IMG/VR virus record: IMGVR_UViG_3300023176_003548
Span: 1 to 20,895 of that record
Strand: one strand, 5' to 3'
Origin: a virus
DNA: 20,895 bases
Part shown: one piece after another, positions 12,435 to 19,681 of the stretch
Numbering within the stretch: the stretch's first letter is position 1
Layout of the letters: the number at the start of each line of letters is the position of its first letter
Translations under genes and position numbers: made by a program
Notes under the pieces: generated by a model
Told to the model about the DNA's origin: nothing
What the model saw: only the letters and a program-made list of their open reading frames with translations
Database searches by the model: none

Positions 12435-14972
12435 TTGGCATTCTATACTTCTGTAAATCGTTATGGCAATTCTATTTTGTATCGTGGATACAATGATAGT
12501 GGCAAACCTATTTCAGATCGAATTAAATTTCAACCAACACTATTTGTAAAATCAAAAGATCCTAGTGAGTGGACCTCTTTCGATGGTGATGATATTAAAC
12601 CTGTATCCTTTGCAGATATGCGCGAAGCAAAAGACTTTCTTCAAACATATGAAGAAATGGATAACTTTAAAGCTTATGGTACTACAAACTATATTCATCA
12701 ATTTATTACAGAAAAGTTTCCAAACGATATTCAGTTTGAACGTAATCATGTAAACGTTGTCAACTTTGATATTGAGGTTGCAAGTGATGATGGATTCCCA
12801 ACACCAGAAGAAGCTGCATATCCTATTATCTCAATTGCTCTTAAGTCTAGTAAATCTACAATCTATCAGGTATGGGGTTTAGACTCCTACGATCCTGCTG
12901 AGACTGAACTGGACCTTGACGGAGCACTGATTCAATATCACCATTGTGAGTCTGAGGAAGATCTTCTAGTAAAGTTTATTAGTTATTGGTCTAAGAATTT
13001 TCCTGATGTAATTACAGGTTGGAATACTCGCTTCTTTGATATTCCATACCTTGTAAATCGTATTCGTTTGCTTGGATCCGAAGAAGCTGTTAAACGTTTA
13101 TCTCCTTGGAAACTTGTTAATCAACGTAATGTATTCAAAGGTGGTCGTGAATTACCTGGATATGAAATTGTTGGCATTCAACAAGCAGACTACTTAGAAT
13201 TATTTCAAAAGTTTGGATACTCATATGGTCCACAAGAATCCTATAAACTTGACCATATTGCTTACGTAGTGTTAGGTGAAAAGAAATTATCTTACGAAGA
13301 GTTTGGTAATCTATACACATTGTATAAAGAAAACCACCAAAAGTTTATTGACTATAACATTAAAGATGTCCAGCTTGTTGATCGTATCGATGAGAAAATG
13401 GGTTTAATTTCCTTAGCCTTAACTATGGCATATAAGGGTGGTGTTAATCTGAATGACACTTTTGGAACCACAAGTATTTGGGAATCAATTATTTATCGCA
13501 GATTGTTGAGTCAAAAGATTGTGTCGCCCATCAATCAAATTCAAAAAGTTCCTTATGCTATTGTCGGAAATCCAGAAAGTGATAATCGTCAATCCATTGC
13601 TGGTGGTTATGTAAAAGACCCGCAAGTTGGCGCACATGATTGGGTAGTGTCTTTTGATTTAAACTCACTATATCCTAACATTATTGTTCAATATAACATT
13701 TCACCAGAAACACTATTACGTAATCATAATATACGTTTTCCATCTGGTCCTGAAAAATATTTGAATAATCTTGATAAAATTGATGATACATATTCTGTTA
13801 CAGCATCAGGTGTACCATTTGTAAAAGACAAACAAGGTATCATTCCAGAATTGATTGTGGATTATTATGCTGAACGTTCACAAATCAAACGTAAGATGTT
13901 AGACGCTAAGTCTGAATATGAAAAGACGCATGCTAAACATCTTGAAGCTGAGATTAATCAGCTTGAAAATAATCAAATGGCAATTAAAATCTTGCTTAAC
14001 TCACTTTATGGTGCATTAGCTAACAAATACTTTAAGTATTTCGATAATGCTTTGGCTGAATCTGTTACCCTAACAGGCCAGCTTTCTATTAAGTGGGCAG
14101 AGAAAGCCATCAACGAAGAAATGAATAAGATACTAAAAACGGATAAAGATTATGTATTGGCTATTGATACCGACTCTGTTTATATTAACATGGGTCCTCT
14201 TGTTGATAAGTTAAAACCAAACAATCCAGTTCAAGCTCTTGATAAAATTTGTCAGGATCACTTTGAAAAAGTTATCGCGGCAGCTTATGATAAACTCTTC
14301 CATAAAATGAATGCCTTTACCCCTCGTATGGAAATGGGTCGTGAAGTCATAGCTGACCGCGGTATTTGGACTGCAAAGAAAAGATACATTTTGAATGTTC
14401 ATAATAATGAAGGGGTGCAATACTCTGAACCTAAACTAAAGATCATGGGTATTGAAGCAATCAAATCATCAACGCCTGAAGTTGTAAGAGATAAGTTCAA
14501 AGCTATCTTTAAGATTATGGTTACTGGCGATGAACATGAAACACGTAGATTTATTGATGAGTTTCGTGATTGGTTTAAAACGTTACCTCCAGAAAAAGTT
14601 TCTTTCCCTCGCGGTGTAAGCCAAATTGATAAATGGAAAGATCGAAAAAATATTTATTCTAAAGGTACACCTATTCATGTTAGAGGGGCTTTGCTTTATA
14701 ACCATGAATTAAAAGATAAAGCACTTGATAAACGTTATGGTTCAATTCAATCAGGAGAAAAGATTAAGTTTACATATTTAAATATGCCTAATCCTATTCG
14801 TGAAAATGTTATATCTTTTCCTGAATATCTTCCTCCAGAATTTAACCTTCATAAATACATAGACTATGACACACAATTTGAAAAAACTTTTATTGAACCA
14901 ATTACACCAATTCTTGATGCCGTAGGTTGGACATTAAAAGAAGAAGCAACCTTGGAGGATTTTTTCGCATGA
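12435..14972 (+). CDS. 43: gp43 family B DNA polymerase
   Basis: 845 residues (T4 898). Replicative polymerase with 3'-5' proofreading. ExoI is NFDIEV (D112, E114), ExoII is TGWNTRFFDIPYL (D202), and ExoIII is YNIKDVQLVD. Pol motif A is SFDLNSLYPNI (D408), motif B is KILLNSLYGALANKYF, motif C is AIDTDSVY (D578, D580), and KKRY follows. The C-terminal EEATLEDFFA corresponds to T4 KASLDFLFG, the gp45 clamp-binding tail. All catalytic acids are present. The start is TTG with GGAGG 7 nt upstream. The gene is uninterrupted (no intron or split as in some T4-like phages). It overlaps the next gene by ATGA. Confidence 0.97.
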   Translation: MAFYTSVNRYGNSILYRGYNDSGKPISDRIKFQPTLFVKSKDPSEWTSFDGDDIKPVSFADMREAKDFLQTYEEMDNFKAYGTTNYIHQFITEKFPNDIQFERNHVNVVNFDIEVASDDGFPTPEEAAYPIISIALKSSKSTIYQVWGLDSYDPAETELDLDGALIQYHHCESEEDLLVKFISYWSKNFPDVITGWNTRFFDIPYLVNRIRLLGSEEAVKRLSPWKLVNQRNVFKGGRELPGYEIVGIQQADYLELFQKFGYSYGPQESYKLDHIAYVVLGEKKLSYEEFGNLYTLYKENHQKFIDYNIKDVQLVDRIDEKMGLISLALTMAYKGGVNLNDTFGTTSIWESIIYRRLLSQKIVSPINQIQKVPYAIVGNPESDNRQSIAGGYVKDPQVGAHDWVVSFDLNSLYPNIIVQYNISPETLLRNHNIRFPSGPEKYLNNLDKIDDTYSVTASGVPFVKDKQGIIPELIVDYYAERSQIKRKMLDAKSEYEKTHAKHLEAEINQLENNQMAIKILLNSLYGALANKYFKYFDNALAESVTLTGQLSIKWAEKAINEEMNKILKTDKDYVLAIDTDSVYINMGPLVDKLKPNNPVQALDKICQDHFEKVIAAAYDKLFHKMNAFTPRMEMGREVIADRGIWTAKKRYILNVHNNEGVQYSEPKLKIMGIEAIKSSTPEVVRDKFKAIFKIMVTGDEHETRRFIDEFRDWFKTLPPEKVSFPRGVSQIDKWKDRKNIYSKGTPIHVRGALLYNHELKDKALDKRYGSIQSGEKIKFTYLNMPNPIRENVISFPEYLPPEFNLHKYIDYDTQFEKTFIEPITPILDAVGWTLKEEATLEDFFA

Positions 14973-15715
14973 ATTATATTTTTGATGTTGATGGAACGCT
15001 AACACCTAGTCGTGGTAAAATGGATAAAAAATTTGAGTCTTTCTTTGAACATTTCGCTACTCATAACGCATGCTATCTTGTTACAGGAAGTAATAGAGAA
15101 AAAACTCTTGAACAAATACCAGAACACATTTATAATTTATGTTTACGTGTTTATCAGTGTTCTGGTAATCATGTGTTTGAGCAAAATAAAGAAGTTTATG
15201 TGGATCCGTGGACTATTACCAATGATGTTAACATCTTTTTATTAGACGAATTAGACAATTCTCGTTTTTATCGTAAGACAGGATATCACTTTGATTATAG
15301 GCCAGGATTAGTAAACTTTAGTATTGTTGGCCGTCAATGTAATTTAGAAGATCGAGCTATGTACAAACAATGGGATGAACATAAATTAGAACGTCAAGGA
15401 ATAGCTGAAAGATTTAATAAAAAATTTGGTGAGACTATGCAAGCAACAGTTGCAGGAGAAACTGGAATCGATATTACAGAAATTGGTAAAGGTAAAGTAC
15501 AAATATTAAGAGACTTTAAAGACACAGATGAAATTACTTTTATTGGTGATAAAACAATGGAAGGCGGAAATGACCACGACATCGCTGAAGCTGTTAAGTT
15601 AAAAGGACAAACAAAGAGAGGCTGGGCCTTCCAAGTCGAAGATTGGGAAGATACTTATAGATTATTGTGGGCCTTACAAAATGCCGGTGTACATGAGCAT
15701 GTAGGTGTGGTATAA
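14969..15715 (+). CDS. Eukaryotic-type phosphomannomutase (HAD superfamily)
   Basis: 248 residues from ATG 14969 (ATGA overlap with gp43, GGAGG at 14954-14958); human PMM2 has 246. FDVDGTLTPSR (5-15) holds the nucleophile D6 and acid/base D8. NFSIVGRQC aligns with PMM2 NVSPIGRSC. GDKTMEGGNDHDI (from 193) aligns with PMM2 GDKTMPGGNDHEI. The cap region carries RFYRKTGYHFDYRPGLVNFS. The reaction interconverts mannose-6-P and mannose-1-P, feeding GDP-mannose for glycans. Bacteria usually use the unrelated alpha-D-phosphohexomutase enzymes, so this HAD form is notable in a phage. It could act on a different hexose phosphate. Confidence 0.88.
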   Translation: MNYIFDVDGTLTPSRGKMDKKFESFFEHFATHNACYLVTGSNREKTLEQIPEHIYNLCLRVYQCSGNHVFEQNKEVYVDPWTITNDVNIFLLDELDNSRFYRKTGYHFDYRPGLVNFSIVGRQCNLEDRAMYKQWDEHKLERQGIAERFNKKFGETMQATVAGETGIDITEIGKGKVQILRDFKDTDEITFIGDKTMEGGNDHDIAEAVKLKGQTKRGWAFQVEDWEDTYRLLWALQNAGVHEHVGVV

Positions 15716-15716
15716 T
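15688..15716 (+). promoter_or_regulatory. Early promoter at the end of the phosphomannomutase gene
   Basis: TGTACA (15688-15693), 17 nt, TGTGG then TATAAT (15711-15716). The mutase stop TAA (15713-15715) is in the -10. Start near 15723 excludes ATG 15715 from this transcript and favours ATG 15772 for the next gene. Confidence 0.72.
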
Positions 15717-15771
15717 GGGATGGTGGAAACAAAAAGAATTACTTTCTAAAAAATACGGAGAATTAAATAAT

Positions 15772-16182
15772 ATGTCTGATTGGGCAAATGATATCATGAT
15801 GATGCATCACAAATTTGGTGTACGCGAATGGTTTGAAAAAAATAAAGAAGATAAAGATCTTATGAATACGTATCTTCGCTTTCGTTTAAATATGGTTCGC
15901 GAAGAACTAGATGAAACATGCGATGCTATTGAAGCAAAAGATCCAGAAGAAATTGTTGATGGTCTTATTGATCTTTGTGTCTTTGCAATTGGTACATTAG
16001 ATGTGTTTGGCGTAGATGCAAATGCGGCATGGGATAAAGTCTATGAAGCTAATATGGTAAAATCTCCTGGTGTAAAAGAAGGACGCCCAAATCCATTTGG
16101 ATTGCCTGACTTAATTAAACCAGAAGGCTGGACTTCACCAACACATGAGGGTAATCATGGAGATCTCAATAACTGTTTTTAA
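15772..16182 (+). CDS. MazG-like nucleotide pyrophosphohydrolase
   Basis: 136 residues from ATG 15772 (GGAG 15757-15760); ATG 15715, in a TAATG overlap, would add 19. The all-alpha NTP-pyrophosphohydrolase signature is present: REELDET (E44, E45, E48), then VDGLIDLCVFAIGTL (D63, D67) and KVYEANMVKSP. These acids bind Mg and the nucleotide triphosphate. MazG-type enzymes hydrolyse noncanonical or regulatory nucleotides; phage MazG has been proposed to alter ppGpp or nucleotide pools, but its substrate is uncertain. The C-terminal GLPDLIKPEGWTSPTH is an additional tail. Confidence 0.85.
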   Translation: MSDWANDIMMMHHKFGVREWFEKNKEDKDLMNTYLRFRLNMVREELDETCDAIEAKDPEEIVDGLIDLCVFAIGTLDVFGVDANAAWDKVYEANMVKSPGVKEGRPNPFGLPDLIKPEGWTSPTHEGNHGDLNNCF

Positions 16183-17086
16183 ATCAGTTTTTGATAATAA
16201 AACACATCGAAGAATGGATTTCTCAAGCTTTAACGAGTTTGAGAAATTTCTATATGATTTATCTAAAGTACATAAGAAAGGTAAAAAAGATGCTCAACTT
16301 ATATCACCAGCTACTTATGAGCCTAACACAACACGGGCAAACAAGAATGTGGTTGATTGGGGAGGTTGGTGTGCTGTTGATGTTGACGACCATGAATTTA
16401 AGGGTGACTTAAAAAATGAGCTTATTAGTCGTTACGGTAAATACACTTTTATTTGTTATTCTACTGCAAGCAGCAAATCTGACTTTCCAAAGTTTCGTAT
16501 GGTCTTCCCAACTAAAACAAGAATTAGATCAGATAACATCAAACATTTCTGGTACGCACTCAACACAGAACTTGGATCCATTGGTGATAAGCAAACTAAA
16601 GACTTATCACGAATGTATTATATACCTGGTGAATACGCTGGCGCTTTCAACTTTATCTTTTCTAATTCTGGCGATTATATAAATCCAAAAGAATTGATGA
16701 GTAAACACGACTATGTTGAGAAAAAAGCAAGTTCTTCTTTCCTTGATCGTTTACCTGAAGATTTACAAACTCAAATTATAGAATATCGTAAAGCACAACT
16801 TGATAACACATCCATCACTTGGACTGGATATCGTGATTGCCCGTTCTTTCCTCGTAAACTTGAAGCTGAATATAAAACTATAAGTAATACAGGATGGTAT
16901 CATAAGATGTATCAAATCATGGTTGCAGTTGCAAGTAAAGCTTTGCAAAATAAGTATCCAATTACATCTAAAGAAATAGCAGATTTGTGTCGTGAACTTG
17001 ATGCTGAAACTGGAAATTGGTATGCCAATCGCCCGCTTGAAATAGAAGCAGATAGAGCTTTAGAATATGCATATAAAAATGCATAA
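16157..17086 (+). CDS. Archaeo-eukaryotic primase (AEP)-like protein, candidate
   Basis: 309 residues from ATG 16157 (GAGGG 16147-16151); ATG 16145 would add four. Overlaps the MazG-like gene by 26 nt. Features fit the AEP/RepB primase-type core: WCAVDVDDHEF with D75-x-D77 as metal ligands, FICYSTASSKSDFPKFRMVFP as the nucleotide-binding strand with a basic FR, then DKQTKDLSRMYYIPG with an acidic residue and aromatic strand. A C-terminal helical region (about 190-309) includes GWYHKMYQIMVAVASKAL and might be a primase C-terminal-like helical domain. T4-like phages use gp61 primase, so a second primase-fold protein would be accessory. This is pattern recognition; a replication-initiation or DNA-repair role is possible. 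Confidence 0.55.
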   Translation: MEISITVFKSVFDNKTHRRMDFSSFNEFEKFLYDLSKVHKKGKKDAQLISPATYEPNTTRANKNVVDWGGWCAVDVDDHEFKGDLKNELISRYGKYTFICYSTASSKSDFPKFRMVFPTKTRIRSDNIKHFWYALNTELGSIGDKQTKDLSRMYYIPGEYAGAFNFIFSNSGDYINPKELMSKHDYVEKKASSSFLDRLPEDLQTQIIEYRKAQLDNTSITWTGYRDCPFFPRKLEAEYKTISNTGWYHKMYQIMVAVASKALQNKYPITSKEIADLCRELDAETGNWYANRPLEIEADRALEYAYKNA

Positions 17087-17091
17087 AATGG

Positions 17092-17120
17092 TTTACATTT
17101 AAAAAGAAATATGGTAGTAT
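17092..17120 (+). promoter_or_regulatory. Early promoter of the GIY-YIG/ParB gene
   Basis: GTTTACA (TTTACA 17092-17097), 17 nt, TGG then TAGTAT (17115-17120). The next ATG (17127) is only 6 nt after the -10, so the transcript is probably leaderless. Confidence 0.78.
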
Positions 17121-17126
17121 TATATT

Positions 17127-18323
17127 ATGGATTATGAAGCATTTGTATATCTGTGGACAAACACAGTAAATAATAAGAAATATATTGGCTATCATACTGG
17201 TAGTGAATATGATGGATATGACACTTCTGCAACTTCTGAAGAAATGAATGAAGCTTTTGCTAAAGGAGAGTTAAAACGTGAAATAGTTGCCTACGGGACA
17301 ACGCAAGATATGATAGCTTTGGAGAGAAAAATGCTACTTGAAGTTGATGCCAGAAATAACTCTGAGTATTATAATAAATCTAATGGTGGAGGTAAAGATT
17401 TAAAAGGATTTATTAAGCCTTCACTTGATACGCTACAAGAACAAATTTTAAACAAGTCTTTTAATATTCAGTCTATTGAAAAAGATTCTGTCGCAGCTTA
17501 TGATAAATTTCAGGTGCGATTTAATGAGATTGACTCAAAGCATTTAAAAAATATTAAAGAAAAAATTGATGATTTAAACGGTGATACTAGTGAGTTTGAA
17601 CCAGTAAATGTTTTAGAAGATTATAATGGTAAAGGATTGCATTTAATTCTAGATGGAAACCATCGCATCACTGCTACAATGATGTCAAAACGAGCTAAAT
17701 ATATTCCTGTGCAATACATCCCAAAATCTGCTTATAAGGTGTACACTACTCTTGAATTAGAAGCTCTTGCTAATCGTTTGAATCCTTTACCTGATAAGCC
17801 TGCTTTGTCTGTAAATAAAGATGATGCCATTAAGTTTATTTTAAAACGTAATGAAGAAGGTTTAGAAATTAATTCTGAACAAAATATTCAAGAGCTTTTA
17901 AGCTGGGGCTTTACTAAAAAAGCTGCTACTGGTGTTATCACTACTGCACAAACACAAATAGAAAATTCTATTGCTATTCCTTCCGGAGCAGTTTGGATTA
18001 ACTGGAAAGATAAACGTAAAAAACAATTGGAAAGTATTGTTGAACAATATAGAGATAAAGATACAATTGCTATTCATGCATCATCAGGTGGTTTTCGTTT
18101 AGATCGTTTGTTGGAGACTTCTGCAGACTTTCCAAAGAAAATGAAAGCAGTAGTTGTAATGTATCATCCAACACCTGCAGCAGAGAAAAAATGGTTTAGA
18201 GAATATTTACCAAAACATGAAAAAACAATTAAAGCTCGTATTAGTATGAGAATTAATTTTATCTATCTTGAAACTATTGACTATAATGCTGGTTTACAAG
18301 ATTCATTAAATGTGGTAGAATAG
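17127..18323 (+). CDS. GIY-YIG endonuclease-like / ParB-like domain fusion protein
   Basis: 398 residues. The N-terminal 95 residues resemble a GIY-YIG nuclease: FVYLW (the GIY position is degenerate), KKYIGYHTGSEYDGY, a glutamate in ALERKMLLEVD and the terminal EYYNKSNGGG. Residues about 105-205 resemble a ParB/sulfiredoxin-like domain, including LILDGNHRITATMMS (D176, G177, N178, H179, R180). The remaining ~190 residues, including WINWKDKRKKQLE and KMKAVVVMYHP, are unrecognised. The product could be a homing-type nuclease, an anti-competitor nuclease or an enzyme with DNA-binding ParB domain. The gene has an early promoter with no Shine-Dalgarno and a predicted leaderless start; a second early promoter is at its 3' end. 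Confidence 0.75.
   Translation: MDYEAFVYLWTNTVNNKKYIGYHTGSEYDGYDTSATSEEMNEAFAKGELKREIVAYGTTQDMIALERKMLLEVDARNNSEYYNKSNGGGKDLKGFIKPSLDTLQEQILNKSFNIQSIEKDSVAAYDKFQVRFNEIDSKHLKNIKEKIDDLNGDTSEFEPVNVLEDYNGKGLHLILDGNHRITATMMSKRAKYIPVQYIPKSAYKVYTTLELEALANRLNPLPDKPALSVNKDDAIKFILKRNEEGLEINSEQNIQELLSWGFTKKAATGVITTAQTQIENSIAIPSGAVWINWKDKRKKQLESIVEQYRDKDTIAIHASSGGFRLDRLLETSADFPKKMKAVVVMYHPTPAAEKKWFREYLPKHEKTIKARISMRINFIYLETIDYNAGLQDSLNVVE
18293..18321 (+). promoter_or_regulatory. Early promoter at the end of the GIY-YIG/ParB gene
   Basis: GTTTACA (TTTACA 18293-18298), 17 nt, TGTGG then TAGAAT (18316-18321). It lies in the last codons of the upstream gene. Start near 18328 is followed by GGAG (18336-18339) and ATG 18347. 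Confidence 0.8.
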
Positions 18324-18346
18324 TTGAATAAGACTTGGAGTAATAT

Positions 18347-18697
18347 ATGAAAGAATCACTTAAAATCCTGCAAAAAGCTGCAGAAGTACAAACTAAAAAA
18401 GGTAATGATTACCAGAATCCTAACTCACGAGTTCGTCAAGCTGATTATTATCCTCGAGGTTGCGCAACTCTTCTTGATACAATGGCTGCAAAAGTATTAC
18501 GTATGCAATCAGTGCTTGAAGCTATGGAGCTTGATCCAAACTATTCACCAAACTTTGAATCACTTGAAGATTCATGCATTGATATTATTAATTATGCATC
18601 TTTCTTTGCTGCTTATATGAATGGTGGTATTGATGGCCAAGATCCTAACCGTGATTTTCTAAATCGCCCTAAGAAAGTATTAAATGATGAACAATAA
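18347..18697 (+). CDS. DUF1599-like all-alpha protein (nucleotide-modification/MazG-like)
   Basis: 116 residues with GGAG 7 nt before the ATG and its own early promoter. The pattern KKGNDYQNPNSRVRQADYYPRG, then DTMAAKVLRMQSVLEAM, then SLEDSCIDIINYASFFAAYM fits DUF1599, an all-alpha family that I associate with phage nucleotide-modification loci. The helix-rich acid pattern (K..R....ED...D..NY) recalls MazG-type pyrophosphohydrolases. Family call from motif memory; substrate unknown. It overlaps the next gene by 11-14 nt. Confidence 0.72.
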   Translation: MKESLKILQKAAEVQTKKGNDYQNPNSRVRQADYYPRGCATLLDTMAAKVLRMQSVLEAMELDPNYSPNFESLEDSCIDIINYASFFAAYMNGGIDGQDPNRDFLNRPKKVLNDEQ

Positions 18698-18911
18698 ATA
18701 TACACTTGAAGTACAAAAAGACGAAGAAAGTGGTGAGCTTTTCTTTGAATTTCCTGATGCTTTAATGAATCAAATGGGATGGGATGTGGGTGACACCCTT
18801 ATTTGGGAAGAATTACCTAATTCATCTTGGAGTTTAAGTTTAAAAAAGAAAGAAGAAAATGAAAATACTAATAATGGGACTTCCGGGATCGGGGAAGACG
18901 CACCTAGCTAA
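18684..18911 (+). CDS. AbrB/SpoVT-like small protein
   Basis: 75 residues from ATG 18684 (ATG 18687 adjacent). The core YTLEVQKDEESGELFFEFPDALMNQMGWDVGDTLIWEE fits the AbrB/MazE swapped-hairpin pattern (FP...L..lGW..GDtL.We), usually a dimeric DNA-binding domain. The last ~20 residues, rich in Asn/Gly/Glu, overlap the next gene by 53 nt in another frame and read as a low-complexity tail dictated by that gene's start. The Shine-Dalgarno is weak, so translational coupling to the upstream gene is likely. Could be a transcription regulator or antitoxin-type protein; no toxin is adjacent. Confidence 0.7.
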   Translation: MMNNKYTLEVQKDEESGELFFEFPDALMNQMGWDVGDTLIWEELPNSSWSLSLKKKEENENTNNGTSGIGEDAPS

Positions 18912-19278
18912 AAGATTGCACGTGCATTTAAACTGTGCGTGGTATAATGCTGATAAAGTTAGAGAAATGGCTAATGATTGGGACTTTACTGATGCTGGTC
19001 GTAGACGACAGTCTGAACGTATGAATACTATAGCTACCTTCGAAGCAGTACGTGGCCGTACTGTTATTTGTGATTTTGTGTGTCCAACTGGAGAAACACG
19101 TAAAGAGTTTAATGCAGATATCACTATTTGGATGAACACAATAGAAGCTGGACGTTTTGATAATACAAATAAAATTTTTGAAGAACCTACTAACTTTGAT
19201 TATATTATTGAATCGTTCCAAAGTGATGAATGGATTTTAGACTTAGCGAATAGAATGAAGGAAACATATAATGTTTGA
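18859..19278 (+). CDS. Adenylylsulfate-kinase-like P-loop kinase
   Basis: 139 residues (cellular APS kinases are about 200). Walker A is GLPGSGKT (7-14). YNADKVREMANDWDFTDAGRRRQSERM matches the APS-kinase region DGDnVR...L.FS..DR.enIRR. VICDFVCPTGETRKEF resembles the following strand and loop, and FEEPTNFDYII the C-terminal part. APS kinase phosphorylates adenylylsulfate to PAPS, the donor for sulfotransferases such as the one at 877-1710. A different small P-loop kinase is possible since the family is broad and this copy is short. It overlaps the AbrB-like gene by 53 nt and the next gene by 8 nt. Confidence 0.72.
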   Translation: MKILIMGLPGSGKTHLAKRLHVHLNCAWYNADKVREMANDWDFTDAGRRRQSERMNTIATFEAVRGRTVICDFVCPTGETRKEFNADITIWMNTIEAGRFDNTNKIFEEPTNFDYIIESFQSDEWILDLANRMKETYNV

Positions 19279-19681
19279 TTATAAAAAGCCCACTACACAA
19301 ATGCTTGGTCGCTGGCAGCCTTGGCACGACGGCCACTCTGCACTATTTAAAAAAGCTTTAGCTGAAACCGGACAAGTTGTGATTATGGTCCGAGATGTCG
19401 GTGGCATTATTGGTGATGATGCTGGTGGAGGTAGAACAGAAAATCAAAATGATAATCCTTTTAAATGGAATCAAGTAAGACAAAATATTGTTTTAGGTCT
19501 TGAAAAAGAGGGGTTTACAGAAGGTAAAGAATATGTTATAATGCAAGTACCAAATATTGTAGACATTAGTTATGGCCGTGGTGTTGGATACACTTTCACA
19601 CAGCATGATCTTGGGGAAGAAATTCATAATATTTCTGCTACTAAGATTCGTAAAAAAATGAGAGAAGAAGGAACATTATAA
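19271..19681 (+). CDS. HxGH nucleotidyltransferase (cytidylyl/adenylyltransferase-like)
   Basis: 136 residues. GRWQPWHDGHSALFKKAL holds the HxGH nucleotide-binding motif (HDGH), and ISATKIRKKMREEG matches the second signature (ISxTxIR) of the cytidylyltransferase, NMN adenylyltransferase and ATP sulfurylase superfamily. It transfers an NMP from an NTP; the substrate cannot be fixed. Neighbours suggest either nucleotide-sugar synthesis or APS formation for the adjacent kinase. It starts 8 nt inside the kinase gene and stops in a TAATG overlap with the next. An early promoter lies inside it. Confidence 0.82.
   Translation: MFDYKKPTTQMLGRWQPWHDGHSALFKKALAETGQVVIMVRDVGGIIGDDAGGGRTENQNDNPFKWNQVRQNIVLGLEKEGFTEGKEYVIMQVPNIVDISYGRGVGYTFTQHDLGEEIHNISATKIRKKMREEGTL
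19514..19542 (+). promoter_or_regulatory. Intragenic early promoter ahead of the coiled-coil/KdsA genes
   Basis: GTTTACA (TTTACA 19514-19519), 17 nt, TGT then a perfect TATAAT (19537-19542). Start near 19549 would give a transcript for the coiled-coil gene and kdsA independent of the genes upstream. Confidence 0.72.

Noticed and set aside
18943-18948. TGG-TATAAT inside the APS-kinase-like gene
   Set aside because: A good extended -10 but no TTTACA-like -35 at 17 nt.
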